From Gaeumannomyces sp. JS-464 (taxonomy: Eukaryota; Ascomycota; Sordariomycetes; Magnaporthales; Magnaporthaceae): a stretch of DNA of 64,000 bases. Both the position numbers and the translations under genes were made by a program. Below are positions 1 to 10,956 of the stretch, piece by piece. Positions within the stretch are counted from its first letter, which is position 1. Every line of letters begins with the position of its first letter. Where the stretch lies: contig NGZR01000002.1 in NCBI GenBank assembly GCA_002197995.1, positions 7,006,001 through 7,070,000 on the forward strand, written 5' to 3'. The notes beneath the pieces are model-generated. The model was not told the DNA's origin, searched no databases, and saw only the letters and a program-made list of their open reading frames with translations.

Positions 1-1370
1 ATCGTCGGCAGCTCGATGGGGTCGGGGTTCTCGCCGTCCTCGCCGTTCCTGAGGCTCTCGGCGTCGATGTACTCGTCCTCGCCGTTGAATTTATGGAGGT
101 CCGTGACCCAGTCGATGGTCCCCGCAAACACCATATCCTTCCACAGCTCGCGGCGCGTGTTTTTCGTCGTGGGCGACGTGTATGCGACCCACTCGTCGCC
201 GTTGTACACGACAATGTCCGAGTTTGACGCGCCGTCGTGCCACGTCGACTTGTCGGGTCCCTACCGAGGGCGAGGTTCCCGTTATGATCTCGTAGATCTC
301 GGCGTTCGAGATGTAGCCACCATTTTCGGTGCATCGCCCCGGAGCTGCCGGAGAATTGTTCTTGCCGCCTAAAAAGGGGCACATGGGGCCGTCGCAACCC
401 GGCTGCTCCAGCTTAAAGCTGCGTCCATAACTCGACTCCCCGACGAAGATTTTGGTGGTCGACACGCCGGCCTTTGTGATCATGACAAGTGCCCGCGACG
501 TTTCCGTAAGGTTGGTGTGGCTCCTGACGCAGTTGCCGGCTGGGCAGCCTTCTGTTGCCCACTGATTTCCAGCATCCCATTGTCCTGGCCCAGGGTCAGC
601 TTCGAAGCTAGGTGAAAGAACAGGGTGCAAAGTGATGACGGACGCGATGTCACGTTTAGAATACGAGGGTTAGTAAAAAGGGGACAGGGAGCGCCATACC
701 ATGGGGGTCTTATGCCATATACACGATGTAGTCCAACACGGTGGCCATGCGGCCGATGGGAAATGCCTTCAGGTACCTGCAGAAACGTGCAAGTCAGCTG
801 GTGCTCCTTGTCGGAGTCAACAGGAGAACGAGGCAACTCACCAGTAGCTGGCAGGGGCAGCAATAGAAAGCGTCTGCCCTTTGGAAAGCTTGCCCTTCAT
901 GACCGTCAGAACTTGAGGTAGTCGGCCCCGCCCGAATCGAACCCCTCGGGCGCGCCGGGGATGTCTTTGGCGCCCGGATATTCCCAGTCGAAATCCACGC
1001 CGTCCAGACCCTCGTCGTTGAGAAACTTGGCGACGTTGGTTGCAAAGACGTTCCAGTTCTGCGTGGCCTTGCGGAGCGTGTCGTACGTCCCGGGGTTGTT
1101 GGAATAGCCCCAGCCGCCAAACGAGATGATCCGCTTGGGCTCGTCCGAGGTCTTTTTTGAAGCTTCCCCACTGTGGCAGGAAGGATCGGGGTCAGTTCAT
1201 TGTGCAGCCTATGAGCGGGCTTTTTGTCCAACTAACCTGGCAGTAAAGGTTCACGATCTTCACTGTCCAGTCGTCTGTGTTAATCTCTGCAAACGCCCAG
1301 TGTATCTTGGTGTAGGTGCCGTCCGTATTGGCATTGCGCACGCGCTGGTGAAGACAAGGACACTTATGCC
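1..1370 (-). CDS. GH18 chitinase, partial, with introns and apparent frameshifts
   Basis: Glycoside hydrolase family 18 catalytic domain, hydrolysing beta-1,4 bonds of chitin. On the minus strand the conserved blocks appear in order: DGTYTKIHWAF (~1270-1310), KRIISFGGWGYSNNPGTYD (~1080-1140, the SxGG block), DGVDFDWEYPGAKD (~965-1010, the catalytic DxxDxDWE motif, intact), the SIAAPASYWYLKAFPIGRMA block (across an intron), GQWD and GNCVRSHTNLTET (~500-580), then IFVGESSYGRSFKL. The gene continues past position 1. Introns read as 1171-1236 (GTTAGT..CAG), 777-841 (GTGAGT..CAG) and roughly 608-722. The pattern matches the large fungal chitinases that carry CBM18/LysM modules, but no chitin-binding module is visible here and the 5' end above ~1330 is unresolved. 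Three frame breaks: a T6 run at 1153-1158 (one base too many), ~909 (one base short, creating a stop) and ~255-280. Either sequencing errors or a decaying gene. Confidence 0.85.
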
Positions 1371-3375
1371 TGCGTGGCTCTCCTATAAACTTTCAAGTCG
1401 CCGTAGAACACTGTGGGTAAGGCCTAGACGCTAGCAGTGCCATTGTTGATTTGCAACCACCAGATGAATGCCACTTGGTGTGTCTCCCACTTGCTTTTGT
1501 TGCCACATGCACTCCTCAGGAACCATAAACACCATGTTAACTCTTTCGTGCGGAACAAAATAGACTGCGATGATACCGTTTGTAATGGCTGCGAGAAGTA
1601 TCAACAATAGTTCTCGACCCCACATGTTGGCGGCGTCAAAGCTTGTATAGGGCTGCTTAAGATAGAGCAAGCACTTGCCCGGGCAGCCCCCGCTACCGTG
1701 CAGCGATCCATCTACCATGCGCCTAAATTACTGACTCAGGTTCCATCTCCTCCACGGCAGGGGCAGAGCAACGCGGATAAGAGTCGCAAAGACTGACCCG
1801 GCGGCAACTGGTGTCGGTAAGATTCCGGGACAGGGCGTATTCCACCTATCACTCGTGGTATCCATTCTGGGTCTCTTGTCAACTATTGCAAACACTTTCG
1901 GAAGGAGCTCGGCCCGTACTCCTGCTCGGGACGGGGGTTGCGGGGCATGATGTCTATTGGTTGTCGTTTTTGAGTTATATTTTACCCCTGACCCCTGGCG
2001 GCTGCGGCTCCATCGACTCAATGGCGCCTGGCATTTTAGCGTGCCTGACAAACCAGGGGTTGTGTGGTCATGAGCCCCTGAATACTCAGGTAGATATCTT
2101 GGTGGTACTTACCTTATTATAGGTAGGCATCGACATAAGGGCTATGCTTGGCGCCAGCGAGCGGGTTTTCTTTTTCTTTTTTCTCTCTCTTTTGACCGGG
2201 ACGGATATTACGGCTTGATAAGCCTTAAACCGTCCACACTCCAACCACACGTTACACTTTGCTTACTATATAAGCCGAAGAACCGCGACAAGCCCACGGT
2301 AAGCCGAGCGCCGCAAACTGGTGCGGTTCCTTGACCACATCTGGAGGCGGACGCCAACCGGCAGCAGCGAGGCTTCAACCTTGCGTTCGACCTCGGATCA
2401 GATCCGGAAAGGGCGCGATGGCCATATGCATTCGCTTGGGGCGCCTACGCTCCGCATGATTCCTCCACATCATCGCCTGTTGCGGGCCTCAAACCTTGCG
2501 GCGAGAGCGGTTGGTGCAATTTCCCAGATGCCTCGGTCTGCCGTTGCTTTATACCGTCTTTTTCTCCGAAACCTAGTCCGCCGACAGGGCCCGACCAGGC
2601 CCCCGTTAACATACACCAGTCCATCTACGGGGCGCCCGAGGCTGAGGCAGAGGTTGAGCGGGCGGGCCCGCTTGCGTCCATGCATCCGACCTTTGGCCCC
2701 GGACAGGGACGGGAGGCTCGAAATAACGTCACATCAACTACGGAGAAGCTTGAGCGCCATCAGGTCCGGATCCTGCCGGCTATGGGGACTGGCTCTACTT
2801 CGGACATGACGTGGTACCTCGGCCCCAGAAATGTGCTGCCAACAATCCGATACTCCAGCTGGATGAGGCAGCTTCGTACGATGGAGCACGCTCGGCACAG
2901 CGACGCCGCCCGAGTAGATATGATATGGCCGGGGACGGCTCAGGTGTGGGTTCCGCGATGAGCTTGCAGTCAGCCGCAGCGCCAACAACCACCCTGCCGA
3001 GATTAGCTCCCAGGCGCTCGTGCAAGACGGGTCTGCCACGGCGGCTCGTGGGCTCCCCCTTGTTCCACGCTTTTTGCGTATAGGTAGCTCTCTAGTCGCC
3101 CTCATCCTCCTTATCCGGCGCTGGCTGGCTGTCTCTCAGGCCCTCGCTGCGGGACAAGAATGAGAGGAGCGTCGGGCTACCCACACGCCCGGCATCCGAC
3201 CTGCCCAGCTGCCGCCCGCAGACCCTCTCCGGTTCTCAGCCGTCCATTCTTCTCTCCCCTCGGGTACGCACACCCCTTTCCAATCCAGCATCCCAACAGC
3301 CGCTCTTCTTCCCGTATTCCGATCCCCTTTATGCGGCCATGACAGGCTCCATTGCCGCGGCCGTGCTCTGACTGC
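1371..3375. other. No gene recognised
   Basis: I see no coherent coding sequence in this stretch. A TATATAAG element lies at about 2267-2274 and could be a promoter. Short protein-like patches follow it at 2330-2950 in changing frames, but none resembles a family I know. Around 2320-2345 the words for FLDHIWR resemble FLDYIWR encoded at ~3570-3590, so these patches may be remnants of the same gene as the next feature. Confidence 0.4.
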
Positions 3376-4414
3376 ACCTGCTTTTCAGCCGGTCAGCGTG
3401 GGCATACGGGCCCCGTGGCGCCGCCGAGAGGGCCTTCTATTACAGTGCCGACCTTATGGAAGAGCTCCGCGGCTACCCAGGTTTCGGAAGCGCCGGGTAC
3501 AGGATCGCATCTGACTGCGTGGGGACGCGCGTGGGCTGCGTAGGACAGGTCGGCCGGTGCAACCTGGCAGAGTTTCTCGACTACATCTGGAGAAGCAACG
3601 TGGACCCGCAAGCGCGACCCGGCCGGGAACGAGATTTCCGACACCAGGCCGGACAAGGAGAACATACGGTGGCTCGGCGGTGTTGGCCCCGCCAGCACGG
3701 CAGAAGTCACCGCTCCCGAGGGCATTTACAAGCACGTCATGGCGGCAAAGTACAACGGCAAACACCTCACAGCATACCCAGCCACGAAAAGCGGATACCA
3801 GGGCAACGTGGGCGAGAGGGCAAGCTGTGGTCCCGCGATATGCCTGGACCGGCGCTCCGGGGCCGAACGACTTCTACGAGTCGCTCGAGAAGGCCGGGTG
3901 GCTTGCGTTGGAGTTGAAGGCCGATTGGCAGAAGGCTGTCAGCGACGGAGTGATCAGTGACAAGAACGACGCGGACATGAGGGTACAAAAGCACTTCACA
4001 ACAGCCCTGAAGGGGGCCAAGGAGTCGTCTGCGGCTGTGGCCGACTTGCGCATAATCGACTCGTGGGCTACCCTCAAGAAAGAGTTCGGCCAGGCTCTCG
4101 GCATCGACCCGCTCTTCGTCCCTCGCGAAGACACTCGTCCGGACAAAACCGACGCGACGGACCCGAGAGGCCCCGTCGCCGCCGACCCAGACAACCTTTT
4201 GAACAAAGATGACATCGCCAGAAGGTTCAACTATCAGCTGAAAAGCCTTGTGATGGTCGACATGCCCGGAACCATCAACCTCATGGTCCGCGAGCTGGGA
4301 CTCCCCCGGGCGGAGGCCGGCAAGAGATTCACGGAGCGCTGGAGGCAAATCCCCCAGTCGCCTCAGTACCGCGCACATCAAGCGGCAATCAACAACGCAA
4401 AAAAAGGCCGCTAA
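3376..4414 (+). pseudogene. Hypothetical protein, frame interrupted; family not identified
   Basis: The last ~190 codons (about 3845-4414, ending TAA) read cleanly and look like a real mostly helical domain: DFYESLEKAGWLALELK, then LLNKDDIARRFNYQLKSLV and DMPGTINLMVRELGLP. A second convincing stretch, including NIRWLGGVGPASTAEVTAPE and HVMAAKYNGKHLTAYPATK, lies in another frame at about 3600-3830, and at least two single-base shifts near 3835-3870 are needed to join them. An earlier patch (~3425-3600) is in a third frame. I do not recognise the family with confidence. A weak impression is the C-terminal part of the fungal secreted proteins annotated as enterotoxin-A-like, but no ADP-ribosyltransferase catalytic motif is visible, so this is not claimed. 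It may be a decayed gene or a gene damaged by indel errors. Confidence 0.45.
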
Positions 4415-5044
4415 TTGCATGAATACCCTTTGGGAGGCTTTTTTTCCTACCTAACTGCCTCTTTCCCGAAACGATGATTTGTTTCCTCTTTTGGGTTTCA
4501 CTGCTATCTTCTGTCGCATGTATTTAGCTAGGCTTGATATTTTGTTGACTAGGTCTAGTACAAGGATAATACAGGATGAGGGTCTGGCCGAGTGTTGAGT
4601 GGCTAAGCGCCATTACGGTAGATGGCCGCGAGGTCTCAGAAACAAATCGAGTGATATGCTCCGTCCGGTCCACGCCCGGTGCTTTGATCACATAAGGTAG
4701 CTGTGGCACGACTCCGAGCACTAAGGTTGATGCTTCGTGGATGTTGGGAAGTCTGGCACCCTTACAGTTGCGGGGTGAATTATGCTGTTGGTTGCCTTCG
4801 CTGCCTGCCAATACCTCTCAATACGACAGGTGCCCACTCGGCATCTGACTCACCACATATCAATGTTGACTGCACGTTTGAGCTCCCGTAAGTAACATTA
4901 CCTGTGCCTCCTCCTCTCCTCCTTCCTTTTCGTATCATCTTCCACAAAGAAATCAGTTATTTGTATTGAGCCTCCCATTGTTTTGTTTTGATCCTAAGAG
5001 AAAGCGACGACTCTCCTTATCACCCGGCCATCAACCATTGAACC
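4415..5044. other. Intergenic, no gene seen
   Basis: This lies between the 3' end of the interrupted gene and the F-box start. It is moderately AT-rich and I see no ORF with family similarity. The last ~150 bases are pyrimidine-rich (cctcctctcctccttcc at ~4908), as is common just upstream of fungal start codons. Confidence 0.5.
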
Positions 5045-7187
5045 ATGGCCGCCTCTACAGATCGACGGCCGCCGCCACGGCTGTACACACTCGTGCCAGA
5101 GCTTCTGGAGCAAGTCTTGGGAGACTTGGCCCGCTCCGACATCTCACGCTTGTCACGGACTTGTTGGGGCTTTCATGCGCTGTTACTCCCAAGGCTTCTG
5201 GGCCCTCCAGAAAACCTCGAGCTTGCCGTCAGATGGGCCTACCTCGCAGGCATCAACAGCTTGGTCGACAGAGTCATAGACTACGGCGCGACCATCAGCA
5301 CGGTTGCCATGGCAGGGCCGAGCGGCGCCAGCGTCCAGGTCCTAAGCCTGAGTCTCGCAGCGAGGAGCGGGCAGGCCGGCACTTTCCAGCACCTGATCGA
5401 GCTCGGCGCCCAGGTGGCCTGCCCCGGGGTTCACCCGTCCTCGGTCCGCGCCTTGGTTCGGTCACTTGCCCAGTCGTCCTCCCCGGACCTGCTCCGCATC
5501 TTTCTCGAGACCAACCCGTCGCTCGTCTCTCAGCTGGATCAGCATCAGCGCACCGAGCTGCTTTTCCACGCGCAGCCGGAAAAAGGCTGCCTGGGCCGTC
5601 TCGTGCTGTCTGCGGATTGCCGAGAGGCTTCTAGCCGCCGGCGCCGACCCCAACCCGGCCCCGGCCCCGTCTGGACGCGCTATCCCGTCCATTGCACCAC
5701 GTCATCATGCCTACGCTTTCGGCAGCCATAAGATCGCGCTCTCCCGAGCTCGTAGCCTCCTGTTGGACAAGGGCGCCAGTGTGAGCTCGCTGCGAGATAC
5801 GTTCTTTCGCATTATGGATAAGCTCCCGGAACAGGCGTCGCCCGAAGAGCAATGGCCTGCAGCTATCGCGAGCTTCCCCCCATGTGCGCGGTCGCATATT
5901 GGTTGGCCCAAACTCTTTCCACACCCGACCCGTCAGTGCGCGCCCAGGACTTCCAGCGGCTCGCCGAGATTGGCCGTCTGTGTTTTGAGCATGGGGCCGC
6001 AGTTCATGACTGTGTGCCCATCTACGCGAAAAAGGCTCTGCGATTTCGAACACCGATGATGCTTTACGTGGCGATGGTAAAGGATTGGGGGCCGTCAGGT
6101 GACCAGCCAGAGACGGACGCCATGCAGAGGCTCCGGTATCTGTATAGGGTTGGCGCAGCTAGTCTGCGCGGCACGCAGCACGGTTTACTATATGAGATTG
6201 AGACGCGTGCGAGCCGGGCCGGCCTGCTGGTTCGTAGGAGCGCCCGGCTCTGGTATGAATGGCGTGGGCGGGAGCTTTGGATGTCGCCTGCGCATCTTCT
6301 CCTGAAGATCTGGTCTCCCCTTGGCTCGGCCCTCCCTTCGCTCGTGCAGCCTCTCAAGCTTCTCATGGCACAAGAAGGAGCGCACGAAGGCTTGCGGCTC
6401 GGGCCACTATACGATTGCTACGGCCCCTTAGCGGCCGGGTTGCTTGCCCTCTACAAATACACCCCGGAGCTTACAGAGAAGCCTAACGGCGCATAGGATT
6501 ATGCTGACCCCATCATATCTGCCTGGGAATCTATCTTGGCAAGCGTCATCCAGCGCCTGGCTTCCTCGGAGCTCGACAGCCTTTTCTTCGACTATATTTG
6601 ACTCAAGCTGACCTGTGTCAACCACAACCACGAAAAAACCTCCACATGTTGCAGACCGTCACGTCCAGACACAGGTAGCGAGTGCTGCAAGGTCGCCACC
6701 TCGGCCGACGACGGCTTCACGCGCCCGACCATACGGCAGCTCGTCGCCGCCGGGGCCAACATCAACCTCAGGTTCAAGGGCAACGGGCCGACCTCGCTGC
6801 AGAACTTTGGCTTCTGGCTCATAGAAAGCAGCAAGGGCCGCCCCGGCATCAAGTGGGGAGCCCACCGCTACACCGGCCCCGTCGGCCTGACTGAGGAGCG
6901 GGCGCGGCTGCTGCGCTTCCTGATCGACGAGTGCGGCGCTGACCCTACGATCCCCTTTAGGGGCCAGACCCTCGCCGAAATATTGCGCCAAAACCTTGAA
7001 GAAAAAAGGGGAGGGTCAACGAAACGACGGATGACTACCGGCGCCTGGTCGAGTTTGAGTGGGGCCGCCCTGGCGGCTACTTTGACGATCTGCGCAAGAG
7101 GTTTATAGAGGAGGAAGAGATTGAGATCGAGAGTCAGATGGGCGAGAATGATCTGAGTGAAATGGCCGGACTACATCTTGATGGTTA
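5045..7187 (+). pseudogene. F-box / ankyrin-repeat protein, broken
   Basis: The N-terminus has an F-box (LYTLVPELLEQVLGDLARSD..LSRTCWGFHALLLPRL, residues ~14-50), which would bind Skp1 in an SCF ubiquitin ligase. Ankyrin-like units follow: INSLVDRVIDYGA, FQHLIELGAQVACPG, AERLLAAGADPNPA, and a distal unit with IRQLVAAGANINLRF and LIDECGADPTIPF. The ATG at 5045 sits in a good context. Reading the whole protein needs three homopolymer corrections: A5 at 5580-5584 (one too many), C6 at 5876-5881 (one short) and A6 at 7002-7007 (one short). Two in-frame stops remain, TAG at 6494-6496 and TGA at 6599-6601, while protein-like sequence continues in the same frame on both sides. The final stop is the TAA at about 7185-7187. 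The frameshifts could be sequencing errors; the stops suggest real decay or an intron I could not place. F-box/ankyrin genes are often expanded and pseudogenised in filamentous fungi. Confidence 0.65.
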
Positions 7188-8146
7188 AATCATTTGAGCT
7201 CACTTCTCGAGGGCAATCATGGAGAATAGAAGTGCCAGTGGCGGCTTTGCCATCTTAATTAAAAGTCGTCGAGTGCATATGGAGGCCGCCGGTGAGGTAA
7301 GCTAGCACATACGGTCACATCCATTGGAATATACGGCGTCCCGTCGGCTCTCCCCCATTCAAAGCAGCGAGGGAACAGCTCTACTCTCGCTCAAGCCACT
7401 CGCAGCGCAGGCAAACTCCAATGCACCATCACCTTCTGTCGGGGCTTCGGCCTGCTCTCTAGCCGCAAGGAGCCATCACCAGCGGCTGCAAGCTCAAGGA
7501 GCTTAGGTTGGCAGCTAGCTGCAGAAAGCCTGGCAGTGATAAGGCCTTGGTGCTAGCACGGAGAGCCGCAGGTAACGGAAAGCCACAACACGGAGACTTG
7601 CGAGGTTTCATGGCTGTGCTGCAACATGGCGAGCCTAAGATTAAGTACAGATGACTTCATTACACCCAGTCCGCCCGTCTGTCTACGGGGACAAAAGCGG
7701 ACGTTTCTATCTGATTCTGCAAGTCGATTTTACATGGCAACCTTCCCTAGAAATATCCCAATTGTCCGGACTCAGGTGGATCCTATCCCTTTGGAGAGGC
7801 ACGGGTCCGCTTTGGCGTGATATATCCCACAACCTTCCTCTCGGTTTCCAGAACAACCGCAACTTTTTTTTTTCTTCCTTTTGTTCTCAGGCCCTCGAGA
7901 ACCACGCGCCTTCTTCCAAAAACTCGGAACCAGGTTCTGGGTCATCTCGCGCGCCTGGTAGCTAGTTCGAGCTATCCAGAGCATTGTCTTTTTCCCTCCT
8001 TCCCCAGCAGGCAGTGGTAGGTCTCTTCGTCGCACCAAAGCAAAATCCACGTGCATTCGCCCAGATCTAACCAGAGCCGGTCACCCCGGGCTCACCTCTC
8101 CCTCAGAAGAGCATCGAAACCAACAAGACAACCACACATCGCCAAG
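7188..8146. other. Intergenic / 5' region of Gag-like ORF
   Basis: No gene is recognised. A T-run at about 7864-7873 and pyrimidine-rich DNA precede the Gag-like start. I looked for a direct long terminal repeat matching the region after 8780 and did not see one by eye. Confidence 0.4.
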
Positions 8147-8779
8147 ATGGCAACCATCCGCAAGGGTGCCAAGTTGGGTAATATACCATTGCTGGAGCCC
8201 AGCGCCTCCAACTTCAGGGAGTGGAGAAGCGCTACCACCATCCACCTCATCCATGCTGGGAACCAGGGATTCATCACCACCAATCCGCCTCCCAGGCCAG
8301 ATGATAACAACGACGACGAGCTCGGCGAGTGGGAGGAGCGCAAGACGAGGTCATGGCTCTGCATACGCAAGTCAGTTGCAAAGATCGAGGATGACTTGGC
8401 TCTGTGGGAGCAGTGGGGCCAGGGAATCGACGCCAAGACGGAACCCTATGCGCTTTGGCGTGCTGCCAACTTGTACATCCACAAAAAGCTCGAGGAGACA
8501 CACAAGCTACTTGAAGAGTACCACGGCCTGAAATCGAGCGATTTCGAGGATGTCACCGAGTATTTCCGCCAGTGGAAGAAGGTTGTTGCCGCGCTGGGCG
8601 AAGCGGGAGTCCAGACGGACGACCACCATCATGTCAGGAACTTGATCAACGGCTTGAAAGACACGTATGACCGCCCTCTCGCCGGACTACTGAATTCGGC
8701 TGCTCTACACCAGATGACCCCACACTCTCTGATCCAAGCAGTGATCAATTCCTTGGAGCAACAGCACCACCGCGTGTAG
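8147..8779 (+). CDS. Copia-type Gag-like protein (retrotransposon-derived), solo
   Basis: A 210-aa protein if the ATG at 8147 (CCAAGATGG context) is used; an in-frame ATG at 8051 would add 32 basic residues. The N-terminus has LLEPSASNFREWRSATTIHL, the start typical of Ty1/copia Gag (UBN2-like) proteins, in which the element-encoded protein begins with a 'write-up of the substrate' pattern ending in W. The middle has FEDVTEYFRQWKKVVAAL and VRNLINGLKDTYDRPLAGLL, also typical. No CCHC zinc knuckle, protease, integrase or reverse transcriptase follows; non-coding DNA begins right after the TAG. The frame is intact, without stops. It is therefore either a truncated copia element or a domesticated gag gene. 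Identification rests on pattern recognition only. Confidence 0.6.
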   Translation: MATIRKGAKLGNIPLLEPSASNFREWRSATTIHLIHAGNQGFITTNPPPRPDDNNDDELGEWEERKTRSWLCIRKSVAKIEDDLALWEQWGQGIDAKTEPYALWRAANLYIHKKLEETHKLLEEYHGLKSSDFEDVTEYFRQWKKVVAALGEAGVQTDDHHHVRNLINGLKDTYDRPLAGLLNSAALHQMTPHSLIQAVINSLEQQHHRV

Positions 8780-9550
8780 CCCAGATCTTCTTAGCTTTGG
8801 CACCAAGTCACAGAATATCTGGGGTTGAAATAACCTTCATCAGAAACAGAGGGAACAACGTCTATTTCCCAAACTTTACCACAGCACCAATAGCTTAGTT
8901 TCTCGGAAGCACCTACCCGTAGATAGCTCTTCCCCACGAGACAAGACATCCCCAGAAATTCAGGCACTAGACATTTCCAACTCCAGGTACACGCAGAAAA
9001 TGCCACCGGAAAGATAGATCAGGTGACAGCAGATAGCCCTGCAATAATTTTCTTGGTCTAATCGTGAACGCCAAAAATAGTTCAGCCACTAAAGCCCATT
9101 GGCAATCCTCATCATCTAACGCTCGACTTGGCACCCCATCTTGAGTTTTTAACAATAGTCCAGCTCTAAGGCTCTCTACTCTGCGATGCCTGGTAGCGAG
9201 GTACCTAGGTAGGTACTTTGAAAAACAGTGGCAGGGAAGTATGATGAAGACGAAACAAATATCAAAATGAGGAGAAGAATGGGAAAGGAAAATTAAGGGA
9301 AGAAGGAGAGGGAGAAAAAGAAAGGGCAAACAAGTGATAACAAGGAGCAATTTTCCAAACGGCATCCAAAATCGTACCCATGCAACCCGATAACCCGCAC
9401 CAACGCCAGCCGTCCCGATAGTTCCCTATGCATGACCTCCTTTGATTGCGTAAACGCTCCACAATAGCGACCTTGACTAGGGCACTTTCGCCTCCAGTGG
9501 TCAAGACTCCTGTATCATCACCCCGATTCACTCGCTCCAACTACCCGCCA
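8780..9550. other. Intergenic, no gene seen
   Basis: No retroelement pol domain follows the Gag-like ORF. A copy of the recurrent CCTAGGTAGGTA motif sits at 9203-9214. The stretch 9240-9330 is purine-rich, i.e. pyrimidine-rich on the strand of the downstream minus gene's 3' flank. Confidence 0.5.
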
Positions 9551-10956
9551 TCACTCATCCGCATCCACCATGGGCGTGCCCGGCGGTGTCTCGATGGCCC
9601 TCGGCTCCCATGGAAAATCGTCAGACTGGTGGTAGGTCTCCACAGCAAGGTCCCCGATCGGGTAGGGAGGGAGCGTGAGCGCAGTGTTGTGAATCAGCTC
9701 CGGAATGTCGTCGTTGGCGGGCGCTTCGTTGCTGTGCAGGAGCGGATCGATGGCGCTGGACGGCTCGTCGCCGCCAAACCGGTCCCCGATGCCGCGGGTG
9801 CTGACGACCGAGGACGGCGCCGTCCCCGTCTCCTCCCACGATAGCAGATCCGCGCCCAAGGCGGCATCGAGCGCTGCCATCTCAGCCCCGGCGACGGTGC
9901 CGTCGTCACCCCAGCGCGAGCTGGTTGGGTAGCCCGACGCCATCGACGACCCGGGGTACTGCGCTCCCACGGCGGGGATGTTGGGGAATATGTTTGACAT
10001 GACCGAGTTGACGGCGCGCTGCCATTCTTGCTCGCCGTGCGCCACCCAGATGTTTGTGAGGGCGCCACCGATCTGAGAGCGAAAGAAGGTTTCTCTTTCG
10101 TCGTAGACTATCGACGTTATATGTGAGTTAGTACCATAAAAGACGGGCTTTGCACCGGTTTGTAGGGGGACCACGAATTGAGGGCTTGCTCACATGCAGA
10201 TGGGTAGAACTGTTTGGGATGTTGGGGAGGAGGATCCCGAAAATGTTCTTCCACTTCACCTCATTCCTCTCATCGAAACTCATTTTCTTGTGGCCTGCAG
10301 GCTGCGCGCGAGACGCAATTTGCTTGTACTGGGCCGACCCGAAGCGCTCGATCCCGTTCCATGTCGGCGGACCGCATTTCGAGTTGGCTTCAAAGTGTTC
10401 GTCAAAATCGCCCTTCGATTTGAACGACTTCTGGCAGAATTTGCAGAAGTTTTCGTAGTGTTTTTCGTAAAGGTGTCCTGTTCTACCGAAGCATCAAAGT
10501 TTTAGCACGCGTATCTGGACATAATTGGCCTAACACGCTGGCAAAGAACGAGGGGTGTGGTTTCCAAACATACTTGAGCTGAGATATGTTCCATCCTCTT
10601 GTGGAGCACTCTGGAAAGTGGATGCCATACTGCAAGGATTGCGCGCGAAGTAGGGACCATGCGAGCAGCCTCTCCTCGCCGGTGGCACTCGAGTGGCTGT
10701 CGGCGGTTGCCTCCATTGCCATTGTCATACCCTCTAGGCCGGTCTTTGCTTTGTCGTCTGGTGGCTTCGGTGACGGCGTTGAGGTTGCCTTAAAGCAGGC
10801 AAAGAAGGCAGCTGCTCGACACCACCCGGTTGGTAGGCTACGTGCCGGATGACAAGAAGACAAAGAAGAAACAAGGGAAAAGAAGCCAGGAGAGCGTATT
10901 TTAGGTAGCAGGGTCAAACACATTTTCCCAGCAATTATTTGGACGGGCCTACACAT
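9551..10956 (-). CDS. Fungal C2H2 zinc-finger protein, frame interrupted
   Basis: Read on the minus strand. Exon 1 (ending ~10575) contains a GWNISQLK stretch that joins across an intron (donor GTATGT, branch GCTAAAAC, acceptor TAG near 10490) to TGHLYEKHYENFCKFCQKSF and FDEHFE. This matches the fungal pattern in which a GW..I..LKxHLYRRH segment precedes a CxxC..H finger. Then comes DERNEVKWKNIFGILLP, like the KW..IF.ILFP segment of that family. Here a G4 run (10224-10227 on plus) is one base short, and the frame resumes as QFYPSA. A second intron (donor GTGAGC, branch GTACTAAC, acceptor TAG ~10107) leads to the C-terminal exon, an acidic Ser/Pro-rich tail ending at 9551. The start is uncertain: MTMAMEATADSH near 10730 or the ATG at 10956. 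Probably nuclear; targets unknown. Confidence 0.6.

Noticed and set aside
7188..9550. LTRs around the Gag-like ORF
   Set aside because: No direct repeat seen by eye on both sides; a computed self-alignment would settle it.
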